NCBI GenBank assembly: GCA_963855995.1
Contig: OY979717.1
Span: forward strand, 14,341,960 to 14,405,959
Direction: 5' to 3'
Length of the DNA stretch: 64,000 bases
From: Muricea muricata
Lineage: Eukaryota; Cnidaria; Anthozoa; Malacalcyonacea; Plexauridae
A model generated the notes under the pieces. It saw only the letters and a program-made list of their open reading frames with translations. It made no database searches and was not told where the DNA came from. Of this stretch, positions 1 through 9,108 are shown in pieces. The stretch's first letter is position 1; each line of letters begins with the position of its first letter. The position numbers and the translations under genes are program-made.

Positions 1-880
1 ATAAAATAACAATTACAATGGTGACAATTAATGATGAAATTTTCATCACAGTTGCTAGTGTTGAATTAATTTGAGCCTTAAAAGTCAAAATCTAAGGTAA
101 AGAAAAAGTAAAATAAGGAAAGTAAGTAGTAAGGTAAGGAAAAGTAAAATAATATCTTATAACTAAAAGATTTTTATGTGTACAGGTCAATCAAGTGGTT
201 GTTGAGACACTAGAAGGGATAGATATTGCAACTAATTGGTTACTCAAGGAATCATCGTGATCAAATTACTGATGGAGAAGTGATAATTTCATAATGATGT
301 TCACATCATGACTGAATGAAAGTTATTACACAGGAATGATCAATCACAATGCTACACGGACATTTGTTTACTGGCGCTATTTTGGAAGGCACGAAAATCG
401 CTGCCTTAGGCTCACAACGTATAAAGTAGGGTTGTTAGATTAGTTGAATAAATCAAGCAAACAAATAAAACAAAAGAAAAATAGAAAGAAAGACAAAGAT
501 CATTTTTAAAATTTTGCATCATGTACTTAAAGGTAATTCACTAACCCCTAAAAGACACACTTTGCATTGTGGGTGATCATACGTTTTTAAACATAACTGA
601 CTGAAAGTCGTTAAACAATTATCTTGTAAGAATCTAAAGAACGCAACGAAACTTTTTGTTTAAAGAAGTTTATGCTTGGTACAGATATAGAAAAAGTTAA
701 CTGGCGTGATGCCGGATTAACAGGTGGCTGCTATTCCACTTTCTCGCCTCTCATGTCGAGCAGAAAGCGTTCGTTCAATATAGAATTGTTGTTTTGATTG
801 AGAAATATGTAATTTATTATATTTATACCTATAGAAAGGATGTATCAACAAGTATTGAAAATAAATATGTATTTATAAGA
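1..880. other. Intergenic, nothing recognised
   Basis: AT-rich sequence downstream of ECH1. I see no supported exon, RNA gene or inverted repeat here. Confidence 0.5.
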
Positions 881-882
881 TT

Positions 883-888
883 TTTATT
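883..888 (-). terminator. Poly(A) signal of the ECH1 gene
   Basis: AATAAA on the minus strand, about 70 bp after the ECH1 stop codon. This is a normal distance for cleavage and polyadenylation. Confidence 0.6.
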
Positions 889-954
889 TAACATTCATTA
901 CTTTACGCATGTACGAAAAACTGTTAGTAAAATCAGAGTACAACATCAGTAACA

Positions 955-1050
955 TCAGAGTTTTGAGAAGGTTGGTTCTTCTTTATTCATTCCAGCTTGA
1001 ACAGCTTTTAATATGTCTTCCGTCTGTAACATACTCATATTCCAGGTCGC
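955..1050 (-). CDS. ECH1: ECH1 exon 8, stop and PTS1
   Basis: Encodes ATWNMSMLQTEDILKAVQAG...PTFSKL and TGA. WNMSMLQT is the usual ECH1 trimer-contact segment. SKL at the extreme C-terminus is the canonical peroxisomal import signal. Confidence 0.93.
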   Translation of the reverse strand, partial: ATWNMSMLQTEDILKAVQAGMNKEEPTFSKL

Positions 1051-4000
1051 CTGAGTAAATAAAATGACATTTAGTTTTATTCCTTTTAGTTTTTAATATA
1101 AATCTTATTTTAGTTTAATATCTTTTAGGGGAGCTTAAGGACGGGGGGGGGAGTTTATAGGGTTAACATGGATTAAATTATTTGTTAGGTTATAGCTATA
1201 TTAGTATTACACTTGGTGATAGATCTGCAAACACGGAAAAGTACTGGCACTAGTTGTCAAATAGAAATATATTTTTCGAGCCAAACTAGGATTAATTTTA
1301 ACTAGCATAGATGTCTCATTAAGTATAATTTGCTTCTGTTCCAAATTTCTGGTGGACTTAAAATTTTCTTTACTGTACATGATTACCAAGTTTCAACGAG
1401 TTTCATAAATGAAAATAAAATATATAAGTGATTAAAAACAACAAAATGGTTTTTATTCGGTCGCTAGTTCCAGGCCTTTTACTCACGGTCAGATCAGCTG
1501 GCATTTGTAGTACTTACTATGGTACTTACTATATCATGATATATATATAGCACTTGAATAAATAAATCTATTGATTGATTGATTGGTTCCTTATTAGCGA
1601 ATCCCAAAACAAATGCTATTTTTGTTTGTAACATGGTCAGTTTCTCAATTTCACTACAAGAGCGCTGTTTAGCTAAAGGGATCATTACTGCAGTAAATAA
1701 GATGGTTCGACGAAAGTACAGCAACTAGAAAAAACGTGCACTTACCATGTACTCCAAACTTTCTTCAACAGAATGATCCCTTGAATAGTTCAAGTTATGT
1801 TTCGTTCCACTTACGGCCACTGGGCTCATTTTAGCAATATGGCTGGCTAAATCAAGTGCACCATTCATCAATTTTTCTCTGTCTTCAAATACACGACTGC
1901 AACAGAGAAATTGTTGCTCAAAAAATTGTACGACATTCAACTTACAGGTGTGGCATTTCAAAAATTACATAAATTAAAATAATTTCTTTAGTAGGTACAT
2001 TGGCTTCTTTTATTTTTCGACCGGCGTGGGTTCATTTTAATTCTATATGTTTTTATTTCAAAACAATAACATCGAGAGTAGATATCAAAGTTTCACGAAA
2101 ATGAACACAGAGGACACAGTGTTATTCTTATTCAATAACGTTGATCCTTTTGTTTGTAAGAACGTGGCATTTTTTATTTATGAAAGTTTTACAATAAGAG
2201 GTACCATGATGAAAAGTCAAAATTGATAACCAAAATCATGTTAAAATTGTTATAATTTTTTTCTTTAAAAAACAAACTTATGTATATAGAGAAAAGTTAT
2301 ATTATGAATTATTGTTATAGTTATTTCAATGTGGGCAATACCAATGTTAAATGGGAATGCTAATAAAGATTGTTGTTGCTGTTGTTTCACAGTTTACTGA
2401 CCTCACCAGACCAAAGCTTTTAGCTTCTTCAGAAGTAAACTTCCGACTTGTGTAACATAATTCTCTGACCAAACTGCAAACATAAAAAATAACTCAAAAC
2501 TTTTTTGAATCATATACATTCTGGGTGTGAAACCAAGTTTATCATACAGAGAAGCAGCAACACTGTCAAAGACATTGCGCATGCGCGAGTAACGGAAATT
2601 CCCGTGGTTTTCACCATTTGCATTTTTAACTTCATCGTGATCATTTCGAACAACGCTTATATCGTCGTCGATAATGTATTTACTGTACCTTTCGTTTCCA
2701 ACTATCTTAGGCAATCGCTGTAGAGTCCCAACATCTGCTGCTAGTCCAAGCTCAACTTCCTGCAAAATAAATAGATCGTATAACAATGAAAAGTACTTAA
2801 TTATACTGCATGTAATCAGTAATCACAGTTAGTAAAATGCATAGTGTTCGTAAGTTTGAGGTGTTGATAGTGGAATAGGTTTATGAAAAATATGGGTTTT
2901 ATCTTATCACGTGGGTATTGAATATCAACCAAAAGTGATGTCTAGTTTGGCCAATTGTTCCCCGTCCTGCAAGAACAATAGAGTCCAAAATTTAGCTATT
3001 TATCGTTTACGCAGAATTCAGGATGCACGTAGTGAGATAGGTACCGATTTTTGCATTAACTTGGACAATAACATGGATAATAAGTTTGATTGTTTTATGA
3101 GAAGCCTCTAAACTTTGTATCGTAACTATTTACAGCTGTATGTTGTAATGTCGAAGCTTATATGACGCAATAGCTATCGTCATCGATGATCAGTGGAGCC
3201 ACATGTGTGAAGGGGTCAAGGTCAACTAGGAACGCCTAGGCAAGGGTAACTCACTAGCATGTGCGGTGTTGTGGTCGCCAGCTTTAAATCTAATAAAGAG
3301 GTTTACTGCGCGAATCGAAGGAGACATGAAAATGACATAGTCACATTCATACAGTATAAGAGAACATGACGTCATTTCCATGTTATGTTTCTTAAAACTC
3401 TCTGAGATAAACAAGTAGGACGTTATGCTAGTTGCATTGTTTAGTAGTTGGAGGAATAATCAATTGATGGTAGTTTCTGTTGTTTACCTTAACTTGAAAC
3501 CAAGCATCAGATGTACACCAGCGTATATCACACGCACATATCATATCAACACCACCTCCAACACAAGCTGAATGTATGGCGGCTATCACTGGTTGAGGAC
3601 ATTTCTCGATTGCCGAAAATGATTCTTGGAATTGTAGTATCGCATTTCGCAGGTTGTAAGCTTTCCTGGAAACATCTTGATCGTCTTGTGGCATTATCAT
3701 CGAGGCCATATCCATCAAATCTAATCCTAAATAATGGAAATCCTAAGTTGTGGTAAATTCACGAACAGAATTGTTACCCCGTTAATTTCGGAGAAGTACT
3801 GTAATTTTTACTCTACTTTATTTCTACCTCAAATCTAAACGTGTACATCTCGGCTAATATTTTATAGGAATCTTTAAGGTATACATCGCAATTAAAACGA
3901 ATGCGTTCAATAAACGTTATTTAAACAAGGTAATTTCCTTGGTTTTTAATTCTACCACAAGTCAAACAGGGGGAACATTTTATGCGCCGCTCAACATTAT

Positions 4001-7000
4001 GGTTTTCCAGACTCTATTCGTAGCATTCTGTTATTTCCCTTGACGTTTGGGCGCGTAAACACGTCATGTTTTGTAATAACAGTTGTTGACGTTTGCTCGC
4101 CCAAAAAGTTGAAGTTTTCACTAGGATATTGCGATTCACCAGAATAGTTCGATTTGGTAAGACGAGTGTATGATAAAGAATTATCACAATGATGAGGATT
4201 TATTGAAAATGTTGTTCAATTCATTTAGCATGACATAAAAGATCAAAATAAGCGAGAAAACGTGTAATTACAAAACATGAAGTTTACAAGACATTTGATT
4301 GGTCACAGTTCACGGTAGATTGCACATTGTAGTATTCAATCAGGCACTGGCATTCCTTAATCTCTAATATGCTTTGAATCAAATTTAAAGTGCATTAACC
4401 CATCAACCTCCCCCTCAATCAGGCGATGCAACCTTCACAGACAATCATTACTATCTGTGCCTGAAGTGCAGTTCCTTCCAGAAGGGTTACCTTGCGAGCC
4501 CCTGTCCATAGCCAACTTTTTACCATACACCCTCTGCTTATAGTATAACATGTACACACGTAAAAACGCACAAGTTGCTACAGACCTGCAAACAAGTTGT
4601 AACAAGTCTGTTCACAAGTTGTTGACAAGATGTATTCGCACTGCTTGTTCCGAATTTGTTAGAACAAGTTTGGAACAAGCTGTTGACAAATTGCAACAAG
4701 CTTGATGGGACTATCAGACCTGTTACAAGATTGTTCCAACAAGACTGATATAGCATGATATAACAATATTGTTACAGCCTTGTGTTATCAATCTTGTAAC
4801 AAACTTGCTACAACAGGATTGTATCAGAGTTGTTGGAACAACCTTGTAACAAGTCTGATATTTTCGTCAAGCTTGTTACAAGTTGTCAACAAGTTTGGAA
4901 CAACTTGTTGACAACTTTGGAACAAGCAGTGCGAACACATCTTGTTGACGGCTTGTCTGCAGACTTGTTACAAGTTGTGAGATTTTTACGTGTATGTATT
5001 GTCTATTGTACAATCTAATTGCTACTGCATGGATGTTAGTAAGAGGCAATGGTTCTCTAATGGTTCTTTAACATGAACAATATCTACATACCTGCAGTAA
5101 ATATTTTTCCAGCACCAGATAAAACAACAGCCCTGCATTCAGTATCAGCTGCAATTTTATTAAAACAAGTGACCATCTCACTAAAAATAAAGATTTTTAA
5201 TATGATATATGCTATTAATACTAGTAATTGGCTGGCTGGGTTAATCATTAATAAAATCTGACTATAGCCGAATAGACATAATAATAATGGAAACTTTATC
5301 TATTTGGTTTACTATATTTACATTGATAAACATAATAATATTAATAATAATAATAATATTGTATTGTATACCTCTTTACTAAATAATTGCTAAATAACAA
5401 CAACAATTGGTATAAAGCATACCTCCAAAAGGTTTTGTTCATTGCATTTCGTTTCTCAGGTCTGTTGATATTCACTTGTAAAACATGATTTCTTGGTTTA
5501 GTTACATCAAGAGTTTCAAATTTATATTCCTGTGTGCTCAGCATTCTTGACATGAAGACAATTCTCCTGCTGGGAAATTGTTTTGTTGCACCTGTGTGAC
5601 AGTATGGGGCAGAATATCATATTATGTACAATAATATTATATGATTTTGATTCATGGGTAATTTCTTTAGAAATTATTGGCTAATTATCAGGCAATATTC
5701 ACCTAGGCAAATAATTGTTTTTAATAGGTATTTTTACACAAGTGAATTTACTAAACAACTGGCTTTTTAATAAAATTTTACTGTTGCTGGCAGCTAGTCG
5801 CCATTTTGTAAGCCTCTTCTTGCTGTTATATTCAGCTGTAGCTGAATATAAGGAATGTCACATTGAATTTTACTCATCACAACATCAGATTTCCTATATT
5901 CATTTGTGCAACAATACTACAGATTCTGTTGTTACCATGGCAAAGAAATGGTGTTTTATCATACATAGATGTCATGGATTAATTAAAACATCTGTATTAA
6001 GAAATATTCTAGGTGCATTATTTTAATAACGATATACCTGATGTCAAAGTATTGTGTACCAAAGTATTACAACGTATATAAAGTATTGGAACATTTGAAA
6101 CCTGCCTGCCTGAGATTTACAAAATTTAATAGAACATATATAGAAGACAACAAAACTGCATGGCTGAAATATCAGCTGCGCAGTACAAACTTTCCACTCT
6201 TGCACAAATATCAAAATATGGAACACTTTTGTTCACAGAATGCACCCTGGCCTGGCAGGCTGAGCCCTCCCCCACATAATGAGCTAAGTAATGGTTCTAT
6301 TTCAAAAACTCATTAGATTGAAATATTTCTATTATTCCTATCATGGGGGGCACGCAGATTGACAAATTGCAGCCAATAACTTGTTCGAATTTCAAATCAA
6401 TTGCACCTTTTTGTTGGATTTACAAATCCTGAAGATATAACAGATTACAGGTCTATCAGCTATATCATCACAGAGCATACAGAGGTTCAACTTAGAGAAG
6501 AGACCTGAGAAGCCTACTCCCCCTAGCCATTTTTAATAGGCATGATAAGTAATTTCAGAAGAATGTATCATTTTAGCACACTGGCTAAGCCAGGGGTATG
6601 CATAATTAATGAGAAGTTAAACCTCTGTATGATCTGTGGTATCGTATCGGATTATGGATTTTGCTTGAATAGAGCAGATTAGGACACCATGGTATATCTT
6701 GCTAAAGCATGGAAATTGTGAGTATTTTGGGATCTTCATCTGGATTTGGTAAACATTCTTTACAGATTATCGCTGTATTCTCCTTAGCATATTCGCCCCC
6801 CCCCCCAATCCCATCACATACCTTGCTCTGTATTATTTAGAATCAATTTATTAATAATTATACTTCCATATTTTGTCTGTTTTATTAAATTTTAATAATT
6901 CTTATTGTATTTGTATGTACTTCTGATTATTCTTTCAAGGCAGACTGCAGAGTATGGCAGTTTTTGACGAGATCTCGAGTGCGGAGAAAGCACAAATCTT

Positions 7001-7294
7001 AGGTGCAGCCGTGCAGATGCGCAAAACAGTTACCAAGTGCGGATCATGAGTGAGTTGAGGGGCCAAAGTAACAAAGTATGTGTTAAAACCAATGAAAATT
7101 ACAGCTTTGGGGCAGATTGAATCTGAGATAAGGAAGGCAGGTACGCTAATTTTTTGTTTCAATAAAAAATCTCGGGGGCACTGTTGACATCTGCAGTCTG
7201 GCGGCTTTCAAGTAATCTAGTCACAATTTACCCATTTCTTACCTTTAGCAATTAATATCAGACCTTGACGAGCTCCAAAAGCTTTACAAAACAT
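955..7294 (-). CDS. ECH1: ECH1-type delta(3,5)-delta(2,4)-dienoyl-CoA isomerase, complete, eight coding exons
   Basis: Crotonase-superfamily enzyme that isomerises 3,5-dienoyl-CoA to 2,4-dienoyl-CoA, an auxiliary step in beta-oxidation of unsaturated fatty acids. Coding exons in gene order: 7243-7294, 5423-5591, 5092-5180, 3488-3720, 2689-2759, 2402-2473, 1746-1896, 955-1050. They sum to 933 bp, so 310 aa plus stop (human ECH1 is about 328 aa). All junctions are GT-AG and phase-consistent. Family landmarks: NRPEKRNAMN, the SGAGKIFTAG oxyanion-hole segment, GGGVD and EVELGLAADVG. The acidic residues known to act in rat ECH1 (D176, E196, D204) correspond to D162, E182 and D190 with identical spacing. 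The N-terminus is basic and free of acidic residues for its first ~37 residues, as in a mitochondrial presequence. The last residues are SKL, a peroxisomal PTS1. Known mammalian ECH1 is dual-targeted. The first exon is the least certain part. Confidence 0.93.
1746..1896 (-). CDS. ECH1: ECH1 exon 7
   Basis: Encodes RVFEDREKLMNGALDLA through SPVAVSGTKHNLNYSRDHSV and EESLEYM, the conserved C-terminal helical part of ECH1. Acceptor is TGTTGCAG, donor GTAAGT. Phase 2 in, phase 0 out. Confidence 0.92.
2402..2473 (-). CDS. ECH1: ECH1 exon 6
   Basis: Encodes LVRELCYTSRKFTSEEAKSF and GLV. Two possible donors overlap here (GTGAGG and GTCAGT); the second keeps frame with exon 7 and restores the family GLVSRVF motif. 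Phase 2 on both sides. Confidence 0.9.
2689..2759 (-). CDS. ECH1: ECH1 exon 5, catalytic loop
   Basis: Begins with EVELGLAADVGTLQRLPK, which holds E182 and D190, equivalent to the catalytic Glu and Asp of the family. Ends in phase 2 before a GTACAG donor. Confidence 0.93.
3488..3720 (-). CDS. ECH1: ECH1 exon 4
   Basis: Encodes DLMDMAS...PVIAAIHSACVGGGVDMICACD...FQVK. GGGVD carries the second oxyanion-hole glycine and active-site residue D162. Acceptor is GGATTAG, donor GTAAAC. Phase 1 in, phase 0 out. Confidence 0.93.
4543..5005. repeat. Foldback element made of CAAGTTGTTG-type palindromes, in ECH1 intron 3
   Basis: The two ends are inverted repeats: ACACGTAAAAACGCACAAG near the left end matches CTTGT...TTTTTACGTGT near 4973-4992. 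The body is packed with degenerate short palindromes built on CAAGTTGTTGACAAC and CTTGTAACAAG. No gene content; the ORFs inside on both strands come from the repeat. A similar short cluster lies at 37975-38030. Confidence 0.75.
5092..5180 (-). CDS. ECH1: ECH1 exon 3
   Basis: Encodes EMVTCFNKIAADTECRAVVL and then SGAGKIFTAG, the first oxyanion-hole loop of crotonases. Acceptor is TTTTTAG, donor GTATGT. Phase 2 in, phase 1 out. Confidence 0.92.
5423..5591 (-). CDS. ECH1: ECH1 exon 2
   Basis: Phase 1 in, phase 2 out. Finishes the basic presequence (QFPSRRIVFMSRML) and enters the crotonase fold with VNINRPEKRNAMNKTFW, the first conserved block of the family. Donor is GTATGC. Confidence 0.9.
7243..7294 (-). 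CDS. ECH1: ECH1 exon 1: start codon and presequence
   Basis: Short exon encoding MFCKAFGARQGLILIAK and ending in phase 1 at a consensus GTAAGA donor. It joins in frame to the acceptor at 5591-5593. The peptide is basic, hydrophobic and without acidic residues, as expected of a mitochondrial presequence. No alternative start exists in exon 2 upstream of 5553 before an in-frame stop at 5617-5619. A shorter protein starting at M (5551-5553) remains possible. Confidence 0.65.
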
Positions 7295-7299
7295 ATTTT

Positions 7300-9060
7300 G
7301 GATCCCGAAATAAGAGGTTTCTATTTAAAGGAAAAAAGAACGACTGGTCATGGTCTATCTCACTGGTCTCGAACTGGTCCGGCCGCCATTCTATAGTGCG
7401 ACGAGACGTCATGTAAAAATGTGTATTGACCGGTGTGTGTGTTCTTCGGAAAATTGTTGTGCCGCGGTTCGGAGTGATTTTTATATCTAACAAATGTAAC
7501 AAATGTACGCCATTTTGGTCTACAAATTCCACGTACGTGAATTGAATCTGCGAATGGTATGGTAGCCGTTGAGTTTGTTTAGGACAAAGTTAAGCCTAGG
7601 TTTATATATTCTCCCCTGGTCTGCAATGCTCTGGGCCAGACACTCTGAGCCCAGTTGCTCACTCCCCCTTTCCTCCCTCTCGGCCGCTCCCCCCTTGGAA
7701 GGTGAACAATCAAAGCTGGTTTAGCGTTAAGCCGCTTATAGGTCTTTAAAACCCTGGGTTAAATACCCACTGTTTTAGTTTGGGCATTTCAGTACATCCC
7801 TTTCATTTAAAACGTGCGTGAGCAAAGAAAACTTCAATTGATCCAGAAAAGATTACTGAAAAAAATTTTCAAGTTTACAAAAAAGCTCCTGAAATGTTGG
7901 CTTTAAATTTTGAGTTAATCCAACTGGGTTAAGCCACTGAGCTAAGTGGGTTAAGCTAACCTGTTTTTGAACAACCGACCCCGGGATTATGCTTATATTG
8001 ATGACGTACTAATGTCTTGGAAACCATTACTCAGGCCGGAGTTGTTTGGATGATCCTGCTTAGAGACGGAATCAGGACGGAATGGAAGGTAGAGTGACTT
8101 TAAAGACTGAAACTAGTCACCAGCATTAAACGAAAGCTCAAACAAAAACCAGCAAAAGTGGGCTAAAATATTGGATAGAAGATGGCGTTTTAACTGTACT
8201 ATTGTTGCTTCAACAACCTTTATTTCGCCGACTTTTCAATACTCTATCACTAAGAAAATCACACTGTTCAGTTGAATCACGAATCGTGATTCATTTCAAT
8301 ACATCAAAATACCATGTGAACAGTCCCTAATCCGCTGAGACCATTTCGTTACCTAGAATAGCCATTTATTTTGCTTCCTACTGAACTTTATCTAAATCCT
8401 TCGCTACCATTTATGCACACTGCAATATGTCCGTACACAGGTACATGAGTAGATAAAAAAATATAGAGTAACATATGCCAGGAGCAATTACAGACATTAC
8501 AGGGTATAATGGGCACATCTAAGTGCCTAATAATTTGAGTGACTATATATGTCCGTCGGAAATCTTATTCTCAAGATCGTAGGAGGATTGAGGACTGGGA
8601 TTTCTTTAACTTTTTTTCAATGTTTTTCTTTTTTAACTTTGAAGGGACTGTTCTTTATAAATCCACGAATGATCACTAGCACTCTTTTAAAAATGTTTCG
8701 GGATGTATTTTTCGACAGCTGAAAGAAGCATAAATCGGAACTTAGATTATTGCTGAGAACTTAGGATTATTGCTGAACGCCAGTAGGTCTGAAAGAGCAG
8801 ATAATTGGACGAAATGTACATTGAACGCTTAATAAGAACTCATACCAGTAGCAGACAGGTAAGAGGCTTTGGGTTTGAATGGCTTGGGCAACCTCGTTCC
8901 CTGGTGGGCTATAGCTCATGCTAGTGAAAATGGGAAATAAGGCACATCGCAATTATGCATGGTCACTTGGCAACCATAAGAGTACTGTTCAATTGACGTA
9001 GCAAAAGTTAAAAATAACATGGAAATTAGAAAACATCCCGTTAGCGTCACTATCACTAAT
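7300..9060. other. Intergenic between divergent ECH1 and the 755-aa gene
   Basis: The first part is presumably the ECH1 promoter; 7380-7560 is locally richer in CpG than its surroundings. At 7688-7985 a worn inverted repeat (GGTGAACAATCAAAGCTGG against the complement of ACAGGTTAGCTTAACCC) suggests an old MITE. No exon recognised. Confidence 0.4.
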
Positions 9061-9065
9061 TATTG

Positions 9066-9072
9066 TATAAAA
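9066..9072 (+). promoter_or_regulatory. Possible TATA box of the 755-aa gene
   Basis: TATAAAA lies 37 bp before the ATG of the long ORF. If used, transcription would start only about 10 bases before the start codon, giving a very short leader. That could also mean translation begins at the second Met (9121). Confidence 0.4.
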
Positions 9073-9108
9073 TGATTAAAGCACTCGCCGACCAGGTGAT
9101 TTCACTCA

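Noticed and set aside
2403-2786. A single 127-aa minus-strand protein
   Set aside because: It reads through an intron; the ends match two separate ECH1 exons in different frames (2689-2759 and 2402-2473).
4538-5018. Two Cys/Leu-rich ORFs on opposite strands
   Set aside because: They are the two halves of an intronic inverted repeat; no splice or family support.
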